This document shows positions 28,292 to 38,991 of a DNA stretch of 64,000 nucleotides, one piece after another; position 1 is the first letter of the stretch; each line of letters starts with the position of its first letter. The notes beneath the pieces were generated by a model. The model saw only the letters and a program-made list of their open reading frames with translations, was not told where the DNA came from and made no database searches. The position numbers and the translations under genes were made by a program. Source of the DNA: Arcobacter suis CECT 7833 (GTDB lineage: Bacteria > Campylobacterota > Campylobacteria > Campylobacterales > Arcobacteraceae); assembly GCF_003544815.1 (NCBI RefSeq), contig NZ_CP032100.1, forward strand, positions 2,294,001-2,358,000. Direction: 5' to 3'.

Positions 28292-29875
28292 ATGAGTAAA
28301 CATACAATTGTAGTTTGTGACCATATACATGAAGCTGGTTTACAAATTCTTCAAAATACTGAAGATGTAAATTATGTATATGCAGCAGATGTAAATAAAA
28401 CAGAACTATTAAATATTATCAAAGATGCACACGTTGCAATTACAAGATCATCAACTGATGTTGATGAGAAGTTTTTAAATGCAGCTACTAATTTAAAAGC
28501 AATTATTAGAGCTGGTGTTGGTTATGATAATGTTGATATTGATGGTTGTAGTAAAAGAGGAATAATCGCAATGAATGTTCCAACTGCAAACACAATAGCA
28601 GCAGTTGAATTAACAATGACTCACATGTTATCTTGTATGAGAAAATTTCCTTATGCCCATAATCAATTAAAAATTGATAGGGTTTGGAAAAGAGAAGATT
28701 GGTATGGAAATGAACTTTATGGTAAAAAACTAGGAGTTATTGGTTTTGGAAATATTGGTCATAGAGTTGCACTTAGATCTAAATCATTTGAAATGGACGT
28801 AATTGCTTACGATCCTTATATTCCTTCAACTAAAGCAACTGATTTAGGTATTAAGTACACAACTAATTTTGACGATATTTTATCTTGTGATATTATTACA
28901 ATTCATACACCAAAAAATAAAGAAACTATCAATATGATAGGTTTTGAAGAAATTGCAAAAATGAAAGATGGTGTAGTTTTAATTAACTGCGCAAGAGGTG
29001 GATTATATAACGAAGATGCATTATATGAAAACCTAAAATCTGGGAAAATTGCAATGGCTGGTATTGATGTATTTATCAAAGAACCTGCAACTAGTCATCC
29101 TTTATTAGATTTACCAAATGTAACTGTAACTGCTCACTTAGGAGCAAATACAAAAGAATCTCAAAGAGAAATTTCTGTTCAAGCTGCGAATAATGCTATT
29201 GAATCTGCACGTGGAATTGCATATCCAAATGCATTAAATTTACCAATTGATGAAAGCAAAATTCCTTCATTTGTAAAACCATATATTGAACTTACTCAAA
29301 AAATGGCATTTTTAATTGCTCAGCTAAGTAAAAGCGAAATTAGATCAATTAATATTTCAGCTGAAGGTGAAGTTGCAGAATATTTAGATTCTTTACAAAC
29401 TTTTGCTACAGTTGGAGTTTTATCTGTATCTTCTGGTGATGAAGTAAATTATGTAAATGCAAACTTCATAGCTAAAGAAAAAGGTATTGAATTAACAACT
29501 TCAAGTTTATCTAGTCACAGTGGTTATCAAAATAAAGTTTCAATTAAAATCACAACACCAACAGGTGTTAAAACTATTTCTGGAACTGTATTTAATGATG
29601 ATGTTCAAAGAATTGTTGAAATTAATGGTTTTTTATTGGATATTGAACCAAAAGGTAAAATGATTGTAATGAGAAACAATGACGTACCAGGCGTAATTGG
29701 TGAAGTTGGAAAAATTTTAGGCAACAACAATATTAATATTGCTGACTTTAGACTTTCAAGAGGGAAAGATGGTGCTTTAGCTGTTATTCTTATTGATGAA
29801 AAAGTTAGCTCAGATATTTTAAAAAAACTTGATAATTTAGAAGCAGCAATTGCTGTTGCTTACGCAGAAATATAA
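28292..29875 (+). CDS. serA: D-3-phosphoglycerate dehydrogenase, long form with ACT domain
   Basis: First step of serine synthesis. 527 residues: substrate and NAD domains (GFGNIGHRVA near 152; RAGVGYDNVD near 72; NCARGGLYNE near 231; the catalytic HLGANT near 280), then the intervening substrate-binding (ASB) domain, and a C-terminal ACT domain beginning near MIVMRNNDVPGVIGEVG. This is the Bacillus/mycobacterial-type long enzyme, probably serine-responsive. It is 14 bases after rpsA and 9 before efp. Confidence 0.96.
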   Translation: MSKHTIVVCDHIHEAGLQILQNTEDVNYVYAADVNKTELLNIIKDAHVAITRSSTDVDEKFLNAATNLKAIIRAGVGYDNVDIDGCSKRGIIAMNVPTANTIAAVELTMTHMLSCMRKFPYAHNQLKIDRVWKREDWYGNELYGKKLGVIGFGNIGHRVALRSKSFEMDVIAYDPYIPSTKATDLGIKYTTNFDDILSCDIITIHTPKNKETINMIGFEEIAKMKDGVVLINCARGGLYNEDALYENLKSGKIAMAGIDVFIKEPATSHPLLDLPNVTVTAHLGANTKESQREISVQAANNAIESARGIAYPNALNLPIDESKIPSFVKPYIELTQKMAFLIAQLSKSEIRSINISAEGEVAEYLDSLQTFATVGVLSVSSGDEVNYVNANFIAKEKGIELTTSSLSSHSGYQNKVSIKITTPTGVKTISGTVFNDDVQRIVEINGFLLDIEPKGKMIVMRNNDVPGVIGEVGKILGNNNINIADFRLSRGKDGALAVILIDEKVSSDILKKLDNLEAAIAVAYAEI

Positions 29876-29884
29876 GGAGAAACT

Positions 29885-30445
29885 ATGGCAATTGGTATGA
29901 GTGAATTAAAAAAGGGATTAAAAATTGAAGTAGATGGTGTTCCTTATAAAATTACAGAATATCAACATGTAAAACCTGGTAAAGGGGCAGCATTTGTTAG
30001 ATGTAAAATAAAATCATTTTTAAATGGAAAAGTAATTGAAAAAACTTTCCACGCTGGTGATAAATGTGAAGTTCCAAACTTACAACAAAAACAAATGCAA
30101 TTTTTATATGATGATGGTGAATTATTACAATTTATGGATAATGCAACTTATGAGCAAGAAGGTTTAACTTACGATCAAGTGGGTGAAGCATTTGACTGGA
30201 TTATTGATGGTATGAGTTGTGATATGATGTATTACAATGGAAAAGCTATCACTGTTGAGCCTCCAATGGTTGTAGAACTTAAAATTGTAGAAACTCCACC
30301 TAACTTCAAAGGTGATTCTCAAGGTGGTAGAAAACCTGCTACTTTAGAATCAGGTGCAGTTGTACAAATTCCTTTCCATATTCTTGAAGGTGACATTATT
30401 AAATGTGACACAAGAACTGGTGAATATTTAGAAAAAGTAAAATAG
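29885..30445 (+). CDS. efp: Elongation factor P
   Basis: Relieves ribosome stalling at proline runs. 186 residues in three beta-barrel domains; the modifiable lysine is K33 at the tip KPGKGAAF, equal to K34 of E. coli EF-P, so the EpmA-type lysylation route is possible, although no modifying gene is in the window. An AAGGAG site precedes the ATG. It is the last gene of the pheS run; its stop codon is inside a shared terminator. Confidence 0.96.
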   Translation: MAIGMSELKKGLKIEVDGVPYKITEYQHVKPGKGAAFVRCKIKSFLNGKVIEKTFHAGDKCEVPNLQQKQMQFLYDDGELLQFMDNATYEQEGLTYDQVGEAFDWIIDGMSCDMMYYNGKAITVEPPMVVELKIVETPPNFKGDSQGGRKPATLESGAVVQIPFHILEGDIIKCDTRTGEYLEKVK

Positions 30446-30466
30446 TAGCAAAAGCTACTATTTTAC
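30437..30466. terminator. Shared terminator of efp and ribD
   Basis: 13-bp perfect stem GTAAAATAGTAGC (30437-30449) with GCTACTATTTTAC (30454-30466), loop AAAA. The left arm holds the efp stop codon and the right arm holds the ribD stop codon. Confidence 0.75.
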
Positions 30467-31467
30467 TTTCTTCTTAAAAAAACTATTTTATCTTCACCAA
30501 TATAATTCTCATGTACAACTTCAAAATCTATATCAATTTCATTTAAAGCATTAATTCCATTTCTAATTTTTGGACTTACAATAAGTATAATATAATCAAT
30601 TTTTTCTTTTAGTATATTCATTAAATTATAAACACCTTCAACCATAACAAACTTATAATCGAGTAGTTTAAATAAATCATCACTAATAAATACTTCTCTA
30701 TTTGGTACTTTAAATAATGGGATACTATTATCGAAAATCTTATTTTTACTGTATATCATTATATTTGGTGCTCGTCCTAAAATATATCTTGCATCAAGAG
30801 TTGGTTTATCAATTCGTACAGTATTTCCACCAATTAACATTAAATCTACTTTATCTCTTAAGGTATGAACATATAATTGACTCATTTTTGAGGATACTGC
30901 TCCATCAATACAACCATTTAAAGTTTGTGCCATTTTATAAAATATAAAAGTACCGCTACTCCACTTTATAAATGGATATAAAAGGTTATAAGCTTCTTTT
31001 TTCATACATACTAAACTCATATCTATGTTTACACTTTTTAGTGTTTCTATACCACCTGAGGCAACTTTATTTATATCTTCGTGGGCGATAATTACTCGTT
31101 TAGGTTTTAACTCTTTTAATAAGTTTGCACATGATGGAGTTTTACCTATATGATTACAAGGTTCAAGTGTTACATAAATTTCACAATCATTAAAATACCC
31201 ATTATGATTTTCTAAAAGAAAATTATGAATTTCATGAGAACTATTTTTTGTTTTTAATACTGAATTTGGATTATCAACTAAGTATGCGGCTTTAAGTGCA
31301 TTAACTTCTGCATGGGGCATTCCAGCCTCTTTATGAGCCTCTATTGACAATAACTTACCATCTTTTACAATTACACAACCAACAGCAGGATTTGGATATG
31401 TTAAAAGTTGATATTTCCATGCTTCATCAATAGCTAATCTCATATAAAAATTATCATCTATTTTCAT
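30463..31467 (-). CDS. ribD: Riboflavin biosynthesis deaminase/reductase RibD
   Basis: Bifunctional: deaminates the pyrimidine ring, then reduces the ribose of the GTP-derived intermediate. The 334-residue protein has a zinc deaminase domain first (HAEVNAL near 53; EPCNHIGKTPSC near 107), then an RibG-type reductase domain starting near FIFYKMAQTLNG with LMLIGGNTVRIDKPTLDAR. It is a single gene on the minus strand, convergent with efp. No FMN riboswitch-like conserved sequence was seen upstream, nor other rib genes. Confidence 0.93.
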   Translation of the reverse strand: MKIDDNFYMRLAIDEAWKYQLLTYPNPAVGCVIVKDGKLLSIEAHKEAGMPHAEVNALKAAYLVDNPNSVLKTKNSSHEIHNFLLENHNGYFNDCEIYVTLEPCNHIGKTPSCANLLKELKPKRVIIAHEDINKVASGGIETLKSVNIDMSLVCMKKEAYNLLYPFIKWSSGTFIFYKMAQTLNGCIDGAVSSKMSQLYVHTLRDKVDLMLIGGNTVRIDKPTLDARYILGRAPNIMIYSKNKIFDNSIPLFKVPNREVFISDDLFKLLDYKFVMVEGVYNLMNILKEKIDYIILIVSPKIRNGINALNEIDIDFEVVHENYIGEDKIVFLRRK

Positions 31468-31530
31468 TATAATGTTCGCTTTTTTGTATAATTTTTTTGG
31501 GGTAGTATATATTAAGTAGTTTTAATCGGT

Positions 31531-31560
31531 GTTAAAAAACAATAGAAAATTCTATTGTTT
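31531..31560 (-). terminator. Terminator at the end of the nadA-rimP operon
   Basis: 11-bp stem AAACAATAGAA / TTCTATTGTTT (31537-31547 and 31550-31560 on plus). Read on the minus strand it is followed by a T-run, located five bases after the rimP stop. Confidence 0.75.
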
Positions 31561-31564
31561 TATT

Positions 31565-31993
31565 TTACCATTCGAAGTATGTAGCTGCCGCTAAAATATT
31601 ATCATATTTGATTTCATCGTCACCAAATTCAGTTTTAACAACTATTTTTTCATTATCAGCAAAAATTAATTCACCTTTAAATACTTCTGTTGCAAAATTC
31701 TTAATTTTTACTTTTTCTCCAATAGATGCAAGGAAATGCTCTTTTTTTCTAAGTTTTCGTTCAATTCCTGGAGAACTTACTTCAAGAATATATTCTCCAC
31801 CCATTGGTTCATCAACATCTAATATAGGGGAAATCATTCTTGAAATCTCAGCACATTTATCCAAACTAATACCATTTGAAGTAGTAACTAAAACTCTAAA
31901 AATATTTCTATCATGTTCTTTTGCACTAACAATATCATAAAGATTTGCACCTAAACTTTCTACTGCTAATTTTATTGATTCTTCTAAACTCAT
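31565..31993 (-). CDS. rimP: Ribosome maturation factor RimP
   Basis: Helps assemble the 30S subunit. 142 residues: N-terminal domain with [21 protein letters not shown], the family signature [16 protein letters not shown] near 63-78, and a C-terminal SH3-like barrel ([15 protein letters not shown] onward). It overlaps rbfA by four bases, and is last of the minus-strand run before a terminator. Confidence 0.93.
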   Translation of the reverse strand: MSLEESIKLAVESLGANLYDIVSAKEHDRNIFRVLVTTSNGISLDKCAEISRMISPILDVDEPMGGEYILEVSSPGIERKLRKKEHFLASIGEKVKIKNFATEVFKGELIFADNEKIVVKTEFGDDEIKYDNILAAATYFEW

Positions 31994-32349
31994 TCTTCTT
32001 CACTTTTTGTTTTTCTAATTTGAGCAAATAATGCTTCAATATTTTTTGATTTTTCTAAAGATGTGTCATTTAAAAAAGTAAAGTTTGGACATTTATACCA
32101 ACCAGTACTTGCTAAAATATGAGTCTTTAATCTTCCATTTGCCTTATTTAATGAGGCAATAATCTCTTTGATTTCAGTTTTATCATAATCAGAACCATCA
32201 AAATATACAATCGCATCATATTTACCATTTTTGCAATTAACAGCAGTTATTGGTAAAGAATTAATTCTTGTATCAACTAAATTTGATAATGCTTCAGGAA
32301 TTAATTCCATCAATAAAGATTCAGTTCTTTGTAAATTGATACTTTTCAT
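31990..32349 (-). CDS. rbfA: 30S ribosome-binding factor RbfA
   Basis: Late 30S maturation factor with a KH-type fold. 119 residues; starts with the family-like [21 protein letters not shown], and a central [28 protein letters not shown] matches the helix-strand layout of RbfA, although identity to the E. coli protein looks low. The strongest support is the location, one base overlapping infB and four bases overlapping rimP, the standard infB-rbfA-rimP order of this phylum. Confidence 0.9.
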   Translation of the reverse strand: MKSINLQRTESLLMELIPEALSNLVDTRINSLPITAVNCKNGKYDAIVYFDGSDYDKTEIKEIIASLNKANGRLKTHILASTGWYKCPNFTFLNDTSLEKSKNIEALFAQIRKTKSEEE

Positions 32350-35045
32350 TATTTTCTATCTACTGATACTTTCTCTTCAATTTGAATAAATGTTTCAATG
32401 AAGTCACCTGGTTTAATATCATTGAACTTGTCAAACATAATACCACACTCATAACCATTTGCAACTTCTTTTGCATCATCTTTAAATCTTTTTAATGATG
32501 AAATTTTACCAGTATATGTTACAACACCATCTCTAATAATTCTTGCATGTCCACCTCTAATAACTTTACCATCAGTTACTAAACATCCAGCTACAGTTCC
32601 CACTTTTGGAACAACGAATGTATCTCTAACTTCAGCTTGACCAGTGTTTTCTTCTCTAATTACTGCACTCATCATTCCTGATAATGTATCTTTAACATCA
32701 TCAATCAAATCATAAATAATAGAATATGTATTAATAGTTACACCATCTGCTTTTGCTTTAGCTTTAACTGAACCTGTAGGTCTTACATTAAATCCTAAAA
32801 TTATACAACCCTCAGACGCACCAGCTAGAACTAAATCCGATTCAGTAATTCCACCAACTGCTGCATGAATAACTTTTACTTTTACTTCTTCATTTGCAAT
32901 TTTTTCTAATGAACCTTTGATAGCTTCAAGAGAACCACCAACATCTGTTTTGATAATAACTGGAAGTGCTTTGATTTTACCCTCAGCAATTAATCCACTC
33001 ATCTCTTCTAAAGATACTTTAGTTGATTTTGATAACTCTTTAGCTCGTGCATGTTCAGCTCTTGTAGTTGCAATATCTCTTGCTTCTTTATCAGTATCTT
33101 GAACAACCATTACAGAACCAGTTGTTGGAACATCATTTAATCCTAAAACAGTACCTGTTTCAGATAATCCTAACTCTTTAACTGGATTTCCATTATCATC
33201 AGTAATTGCTTTTACTCTACCAAAAGTAGTATCACAAACAATATTATCACCGATTCTTAATGTACCATTTTGAACAATAATAGTAGCAACTGGTCCTCTT
33301 CCTTTTTCAAGTGAAGATTCAACAACTGCTGCTTTTGCTTTTGCAGTAGGATCGGCTTTAAGCTCTAAAAGTTCTGCTTGAATTAAAATATTTTCTAATA
33401 ATTCTTCAATACCCTCACCTGTTAAAGCAGAAACACCTATGAATTCTGTATTTCCACCCCAATCAATAGGAGTTAAATCTCTTTCAGCCATTTGAGCTTT
33501 TACCATATCTGGATTTGCTGTTTCTTTATCCATTTTATTAATTGCAACAATTATTGGACAACCACTTGCTTTTGCATGTGAAATAACTTCTTCAGTTTGA
33601 GGTTTTACACCATCATCAGCTGCAACAACAATAATAACAATATCAGTAATAGCTGAACCTCTAGCTCTCATAGCAGAGAAAGCAGCATGTCCTGGAGTAT
33701 CTACAAATGTTATTTTTTGCCCATTTTTTTCAACTGTATAAGATGAAATATGTTGAGTAATCCCACCTGCTTCACCTTTTGCTACTTTAGAAGATCTAAT
33801 TTTATCTAATAATGAAGTTTTACCATGGTCAACATGTCCCATAATAGTTACAACTGGAGGTCTTGTTACAAATGTACTTTCATCAATATCTTCATCATGA
33901 TAATCACTAACATAATTCACATCTTCTAGTGCATCACTAACTGTTACTTCTATTCCAAATTCTTCACCAAGAATTTCTAACTCATCTTGTTTTAAGAAGT
34001 CATTTTTAGTAACCATCATTCCTAAAGAAAATAATACTGTAATTACTTCAGCAGGTGATTTACCACAAGCTTCTGCAAATTCATAAACTCTAATATCCTC
34101 TGGAATTGTAACTTCAGTAATTTCAATTTCTTCTTGAGTTCTAACTATTCTTTTCTTTCTTTTTCCTCTTTTTAAACCTTGAGGTGCATTTCCAAAAGCA
34201 GCTGGTCTTGAACTTCTAGATTGTTTAGCAGGATTTTGAGGTTTTGGTTCATCAAAAATTTTAAATCCATCCCCTAAATCCATATCAAGTAAAACTACTT
34301 CTTCTCCAAGTAAAGAATCATCAGAACTTACAAAATCGTCAGTATAAGCTCTATCAACTTCTAATTTTTTACCATGATCTTGTGCTTTAACTACACTCTT
34401 CTTTTTTTCTTTTTTTATTCTATTTTTTCTTTGTTCTTCACTTAAATTGTAATTATCACTATTTGATTTGTCATCTTCTTCATTTGCGCCTAAAATCTCA
34501 CTTAATGATTTCATTTGTTTTCTAGGTTGAGCATCAGAATCATATGATTTTACAACTTCTTCTTCATCTTTAGGTTTATTCTTTTTAACAATTACCAAAC
34601 CTCTTCTTTTAGGCACTATCTTACTAGCATTATCAGGATTAACTTCAGGTTTATCAAATTCTTCTTGAGCAGGTTTTAAAGCAGGTTTTGAAATAGGTTT
34701 TGAAATTATAACTTTTTTTAACTCTGGTTTTTTTGTAACCTCAGGCTCTTTTTTCTCTATAACTTCAACTTTTTCTAATTCAATTTTAGTCTCTTGTACT
34801 TCTTCTTCAGCAATTTCTTCTGTTATCTTTTCAACAATTTTTTTTGCTTTAGATACTGGCTTACTTGGTAATCTTGAACTATTTCCAGTCATGATATATT
34901 TTGTAATTTCTTCAGCATCTTCATATGATACTGCGCTTTGGGGTGATTTAAGTTCAATATTTAAATCTTTAGCCTTTGCAATTACGTCTGCGCTACTAGC
35001 TCCCGCTTCTTCTGCAATCTCATAAACTCTTACTTTATCTGACAT
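32349..35045 (-). CDS. infB: Translation initiation factor IF-2
   Basis: GTPase that places fMet-tRNA on the 30S subunit and promotes subunit joining. 898 residues: two IF2N modules (residues 1-55 and about 312-365) separated by a long charged lysine/glutamate-rich linker; then the GTPase with GHVDHGKT near 400, [12 protein letters not shown] and SALTGEG; then domains II to IV. An internal start could give a shorter isoform, as in E. coli, but no obvious one was chosen. It overlaps ylxR by 11 bases and rbfA by one. Confidence 0.97.
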   Translation of the reverse strand: MSDKVRVYEIAEEAGASSADVIAKAKDLNIELKSPQSAVSYEDAEEITKYIMTGNSSRLPSKPVSKAKKIVEKITEEIAEEEVQETKIELEKVEVIEKKEPEVTKKPELKKVIISKPISKPALKPAQEEFDKPEVNPDNASKIVPKRRGLVIVKKNKPKDEEEVVKSYDSDAQPRKQMKSLSEILGANEEDDKSNSDNYNLSEEQRKNRIKKEKKKSVVKAQDHGKKLEVDRAYTDDFVSSDDSLLGEEVVLLDMDLGDGFKIFDEPKPQNPAKQSRSSRPAAFGNAPQGLKRGKRKKRIVRTQEEIEITEVTIPEDIRVYEFAEACGKSPAEVITVLFSLGMMVTKNDFLKQDELEILGEEFGIEVTVSDALEDVNYVSDYHDEDIDESTFVTRPPVVTIMGHVDHGKTSLLDKIRSSKVAKGEAGGITQHISSYTVEKNGQKITFVDTPGHAAFSAMRARGSAITDIVIIVVAADDGVKPQTEEVISHAKASGCPIIVAINKMDKETANPDMVKAQMAERDLTPIDWGGNTEFIGVSALTGEGIEELLENILIQAELLELKADPTAKAKAAVVESSLEKGRGPVATIIVQNGTLRIGDNIVCDTTFGRVKAITDDNGNPVKELGLSETGTVLGLNDVPTTGSVMVVQDTDKEARDIATTRAEHARAKELSKSTKVSLEEMSGLIAEGKIKALPVIIKTDVGGSLEAIKGSLEKIANEEVKVKVIHAAVGGITESDLVLAGASEGCIILGFNVRPTGSVKAKAKADGVTINTYSIIYDLIDDVKDTLSGMMSAVIREENTGQAEVRDTFVVPKVGTVAGCLVTDGKVIRGGHARIIRDGVVTYTGKISSLKRFKDDAKEVANGYECGIMFDKFNDIKPGDFIETFIQIEEKVSVDRK

Positions 35046-35310
35046 CTGTTAGCATCTCCTTAAGTTGTGTGACATACTTATCTTTATTTTTACACTCTTT
35101 ACAAAGTGATTTTTCGATTTTTTTATAATCTTTTCCATTTATATCCGTTTGTAATAGTTTTTCACACTCACTACAGATATAAAAACTTCTACCAAAATTA
35201 TTGTAAAACAATAATTTTTTTTCTTCACATTTTAGTCTTAATAACTCTTTTTGTTCAAATTTGCCTCGGCAAACGACGCAAGTTCTTAAGGTTTTTTTTA
35301 AACTAGGCAA
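35035..35310 (-). CDS. ylxR: YlxR/DUF448 family RNA-binding-type protein
   Basis: 91 residues. Family features: RTCVVCRGKFEQKELLRL near the N-terminus and GRSFYICSECEKLL in the middle; the two CxxC pairs could hold zinc. YlxR proteins are basic and sit just before infB in many bacteria; nucleoid or ribosome-related roles have been proposed but the biochemical function is not settled. Here it overlaps infB by 11 bases, which implies coupled translation. Confidence 0.88.
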   Translation of the reverse strand: MPSLKKTLRTCVVCRGKFEQKELLRLKCEEKKLLFYNNFGRSFYICSECEKLLQTDINGKDYKKIEKSLCKECKNKDKYVTQLKEMLTDVR

Positions 35311-35346
35311 ATATTATACCTAAAATATACTTAATATCAAAGATTT

Positions 35347-36228
35347 TCAAATTTCTATTCTCACGCCAGTATTATCAAAATCAGCTACAAATACTTTAAA
35401 ATGAGGGAATTTAACCTTTAACATTTTCTCAAGATTTTTACTATCATCAGCATAAGACATAGAAAATAAAGTTGATCCAGAACCAGATAAAGTACTCATT
35501 AAAGCACCTTCTTTAAGAGCTGTTTTTTGAACATCAAAAAGCTCTGGCATCTGTTTCATTCTATATTTTTGATGAATTTGGTCATGGGAAGCATGTTTTA
35601 GCATTTCCCAATCTTCAGCCATAAATGCTGCTGTTAATAATGAAGAGTGTGAGATATTAAAAACGGCATCTTCTTTCGAATATTTAAAAGGAAGAGTTTT
35701 TCTTGAAAGTTGAGTTGAAATTGCTCTATTTGGTACAACTACAACTGCTTTTAAAGTTTTTGGTATTTCTTTATGAATATATCTTACTTCATTTTCTTGA
35801 ACACAAGCTACATTAAATCCACCCATAACAGCAGGTGTAATATTATCAGGATGATTTTCATAAGCTAAAGCTAAATTTAGTAATTTATCTTTTTCAAGTT
35901 TGATTCCCTCAATCGCATATGCACTTGCAATTGCAGAAACTATTACAGCAGATGAACTTCCTAAACCTCTTGATAAGGGAATTTCATTTTGAAATTCAAA
36001 TCTAAAATGTCTTTTTTTATATGATAAATTGTGATAAAAATCATTAAAAATTGAGATAAACATATTGTTATCTTTTAAAGCAGGATTATTTGCACCCTCA
36101 CCTTTTAAAGATACGCTATGAAATTTTGATGGTCTTATGATTACTTGGTTTTTCATTGAGATTGCTAGACCTAAGCAGTCAAAACCTGGGCCTAAATTTG
36201 CACTAGTAGCTGGAACGCTTACTTTCAT
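35347..36228 (-). CDS. thrB: Homoserine kinase
   Basis: Phosphorylates homoserine to supply ThrC (7994-9475). GHMP kinase fold: [16 protein letters not shown] at the N-terminus, ATP loop [13 protein letters not shown] near 85, and C-terminal [12 protein letters not shown] near 238. 293 residues. It sits inside a mainly translation and envelope operon, between the TsaB-like gene and ylxR; I recall the same position in Helicobacter and Campylobacter. Confidence 0.95.
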   Translation of the reverse strand: MKVSVPATSANLGPGFDCLGLAISMKNQVIIRPSKFHSVSLKGEGANNPALKDNNMFISIFNDFYHNLSYKKRHFRFEFQNEIPLSRGLGSSSAVIVSAIASAYAIEGIKLEKDKLLNLALAYENHPDNITPAVMGGFNVACVQENEVRYIHKEIPKTLKAVVVVPNRAISTQLSRKTLPFKYSKEDAVFNISHSSLLTAAFMAEDWEMLKHASHDQIHQKYRMKQMPELFDVQKTALKEGALMSTLSGSGSTLFSMSYADDSKNLEKMLKVKFPHFKVFVADFDNTGVRIEI

Positions 36229-36245
36229 CCATTTCCTTCTTAAAC

Positions 36246-36698
36246 TTAAACAGCTGGTAAATTGTATATTGGCAGTGTTTCTTCGTTAAAATTATATTTT
36301 TCTATACACATAGGTAAGTTAAAGTCGTGGATTATACAATCTTTTTCTAAAAAATCCACTTTAATTTTATTTTCATCTTTTATAAAGTATTTTTTTCCAA
36401 GGGCTTTTATTGGAGAATTTTGATTAAATTCAAATCCATCAATTGCAGAAAATTCAATAGCTTTTGTTATACAAATTGTTTTTAAAAATATATAAGCCAC
36501 TTTTATTGCCATAAATGAACCAGGAGAATTAACATATGTAATTCTTTTTATATCATATTTTTTTAAAAGTTTTTCAAATAAACTTGGTAGCAAATCTGAT
36601 GTTTTACCATCAAGTTTATACTCTTTTACTAATTTTTTATTTTCATAAATTCCGATTAATAAAGGATTTGAAATAGTAATTACTAAAATTTCAATCAA
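36246..36698 (-). CDS. TsaB-like protein (tRNA t6A pathway), short form
   Basis: 150 residues. N-terminal strand [23 protein letters not shown] and a [20 protein letters not shown] segment match the TsaB pattern (GPGSFTGLRIG in the canonical protein), here degenerate. The ASKHA-fold C-terminal half is much reduced; E. coli TsaB has 231 residues. TsaB supports TsaD and TsaE in forming threonylcarbamoyladenosine on tRNA. The call rests on this pattern plus the conserved place between lpxC and thrB. It could be a diverged TsaB with only the dimer interface kept. Confidence 0.65.
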   Translation of the reverse strand: MIEILVITISNPLLIGIYENKKLVKEYKLDGKTSDLLPSLFEKLLKKYDIKRITYVNSPGSFMAIKVAYIFLKTICITKAIEFSAIDGFEFNQNSPIKALGKKYFIKDENKIKVDFLEKDCIIHDFNLPMCIEKYNFNEETLPIYNLPAV

Positions 36699-36706
36699 TT
36701 TTTACC

Positions 36707-37612
36707 TTAATTATCAGCATTTGCATAAGCCATTTCAAATACAACAGCTTCACTACTTGCTTCTTCTAAGTCAATAATCTCATAGTTTTCAGCACTCTCA
36801 AAAAGTTTTTTTGTAAGTAAATGATTTAAGTGGTGACTTCCAGCAATTGCATCATATTCACCAACCATTGTATATTCTAAAAGTGCCATATCACCAATCG
36901 CATCAAGGATTTTATGTCTAACAAACTCGTCATCAAATCTTAAACCTTCAGGATTTAAAACTTTTGTTTGATCAAGGACAATAGCATTTTCCATACTTCC
37001 ACCTTGAGCTAATCCTATACTTCTTAAATATTGAACTTCATGTAAAAATCCAAATGTTCTAGCTCGACTAATATTTTCTTTATATTCTGCAATTGAATAA
37101 TCAAAATGAAATTTTTGTTTTCCAATAGCTGGATGTTCAAAATCAATTTCAAAATCATAAACTATTCGATTTGATGGTTTTAAACAAACTCTTTTCCCAT
37201 CAGGTGTAGTAACTTCAACCATTTTTTTGATTTTTATTGCTTTTTTTGATTTATCTAGTTCTTTAATTCCAGCTTCTTCAATCAACATACAATATCCAGA
37301 TGAACTTCCATCAAGAACGGGAACCTCATCATTATCTATTATAATTCTTAAATTATCAATTCCATAAGCATATACAGCAGATAAAAGATGTTCAATTGTT
37401 GAAATAACCACTCCATCTTTTCCAATTACTGTTGCCATTTTTGTGTCAACAACAAATTCTTTTTTAAGTGGAATTGTAACTCCTGCATCAACTCTGTAAA
37501 AAATAATCCCCATGTCACTTTCAAGTGGTTCAAGTCTCATTTTTACAGGAACACCTTTATGAAGTCCAATTCCAACTATTTCTGTACTTTTTGCTATTGT
37601 TCTTTGTTTCAT
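36707..37612 (-). CDS. lpxC: UDP-3-O-acyl-N-acetylglucosamine deacetylase
   Basis: Committed step of lipid A synthesis; a zinc amidase. 301 residues with STIEHLLSAVYAYGIDNL near 77 (first zinc histidine), HKILDAIGDMAL near 233 (zinc His and Asp) and GSHHLNHLL near 258 (catalytic His). It overlaps the end of the M23 peptidase gene by four bases, linking lipid A with peptidoglycan shaping in one transcript. Confidence 0.95.
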   Translation of the reverse strand: MKQRTIAKSTEIVGIGLHKGVPVKMRLEPLESDMGIIFYRVDAGVTIPLKKEFVVDTKMATVIGKDGVVISTIEHLLSAVYAYGIDNLRIIIDNDEVPVLDGSSSGYCMLIEEAGIKELDKSKKAIKIKKMVEVTTPDGKRVCLKPSNRIVYDFEIDFEHPAIGKQKFHFDYSIAEYKENISRARTFGFLHEVQYLRSIGLAQGGSMENAIVLDQTKVLNPEGLRFDDEFVRHKILDAIGDMALLEYTMVGEYDAIAGSHHLNHLLTKKLFESAENYEIIDLEEASSEAVVFEMAYANADN

Positions 37613-38991
37613 TTAGTGCTTCCATTTATAATTTTTACAGCATCTTCAATTGTTTTTGTAACATTAGTTTTCATCCAAGTAAAATCAAGCCACTCATTAG
37701 GATTTACTTCTATTCCTTGAACTAACATACCAAAATGTAGATGATCTCCAAATACAGCTCCAGTTGCTCCTGTATTTCCTATTTGTTGACCAGCTTTTAC
37801 TTCATCATTTAATTCAACATTTATAGTACTTGTATGAGCATAAAGAGAAGCTAATCCTAAACCATGATCTAAAATAATTGTATCCCCATAAATTCCTAAA
37901 TAATCTTTATAAATTACTTTTCCATCATTAAATGTTTTAATTGGAGCTCTTTTTGTACTTGCCCAATCCATTCCTAAATGCCAAGCTTCATCTATTTTTT
38001 GATCATTATAAAAATAACTTCTTCTTTCACCAAAACCAGCTACAGTTGCTGAATTTTCTAATCTTAAAAAAGGTTTTATATCATATGAAGTTACTAAAGT
38101 ATTAGAGAAATTTTTCCTTACTACTTCTCTTATAGTTTTAACATTTTTTTCTCTAAGTTCTTTATTTGCTTTTATGAAAATATCAACTGTTTCAGTAGGA
38201 ATATTCATTTCACTATTTTCTAAAACTTGTTTACTAACACCATTAATAAAATCGTCTGATACTTTTATATCATCAGCTTTTTCAGCAAAAGTTTTTATAT
38301 AAAAAGGAACTTTAGCAACAGTTTTATTACCAGCCATATCAACTGCAATTAAATTTACTTTTTTAAACTCTTTTATTTGAACAGGCCAAGTAATAATTGA
38401 TATATAAAAATTCTTTTTATAAAAAGGGAAAAGTTCAAACACTTCTTCATCATTAAAAGAAATGTAATAATCTTTTATATTTTCATCAGTAATCTCAACA
38501 ATAATAATTCCACTTCCACCTTGTCTTAATAAATAAGAATTCCCAATTACATTCGCAACTGGACTTTTTTTATCAATTATTAACTTTGAATTTACAATTG
38601 TTTGATTCCCTCTAAAAAAATTCCATTTACTTGTATCGTAAACATCGATTTTAATATTTCCCTCTTTAGGTTTATAAGTTTCATCAAATGAAGGAGGTAA
38701 TATTTCTAATTCCATTAAACCTTTTTCATCTTTAACAACTTTTGTATCTAAAGCTATTTGTTTTTGCCCATCATTAAAACTAACAACATATGACTTAATA
38801 TTGTTATTATCTGAAATATCAACTTTTATTGGTTTTTGCAAATTCCAATAAATTTCTTTTGCAATAGATACTTTTGGAGCAACCCTTTCAAATGTAGGTG
38901 ACAAAAATAAAAAGGCAACTATTGCCATAACCAATACTAAAAGGATTATAAAAATCCAAAATACTTTTCCGTTTTTACTTGTAAATTTCAA
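37609..38991 (-). CDS. Membrane-anchored M23 (LytM) peptidoglycan endopeptidase
   Basis: 460 residues: an N-terminal transmembrane anchor (about 11-32), a long periplasmic region with beta-rich repeats, and a C-terminal M23 domain with complete zinc site, HLGMD near 341 and HLHFG near 424, so it should be an active metallopeptidase. In Campylobacterota such proteins (Csd/Pgp3 families) trim crosslinks and set cell shape; I infer a similar role, but the exact ortholog was not determined. It overlaps the DHH gene by 17 bases and lpxC by four. Confidence 0.85.
   Translation of the reverse strand: MKFTSKNGKVFWIFIILLVLVMAIVAFLFLSPTFERVAPKVSIAKEIYWNLQKPIKVDISDNNNIKSYVVSFNDGQKQIALDTKVVKDEKGLMELEILPPSFDETYKPKEGNIKIDVYDTSKWNFFRGNQTIVNSKLIIDKKSPVANVIGNSYLLRQGGSGIIIVEITDENIKDYYISFNDEEVFELFPFYKKNFYISIITWPVQIKEFKKVNLIAVDMAGNKTVAKVPFYIKTFAEKADDIKVSDDFINGVSKQVLENSEMNIPTETVDIFIKANKELREKNVKTIREVVRKNFSNTLVTSYDIKPFLRLENSATVAGFGERRSYFYNDQKIDEAWHLGMDWASTKRAPIKTFNDGKVIYKDYLGIYGDTIILDHGLGLASLYAHTSTINVELNDEVKAGQQIGNTGATGAVFGDHLHFGMLVQGIEVNPNEWLDFTWMKTNVTKTIEDAVKIINGSTK

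Noticed and set aside
31468-31530. FMN riboswitch upstream of ribD
   Set aside because: The gap is short and AT-rich and lacks the conserved G-rich RFN-element blocks.
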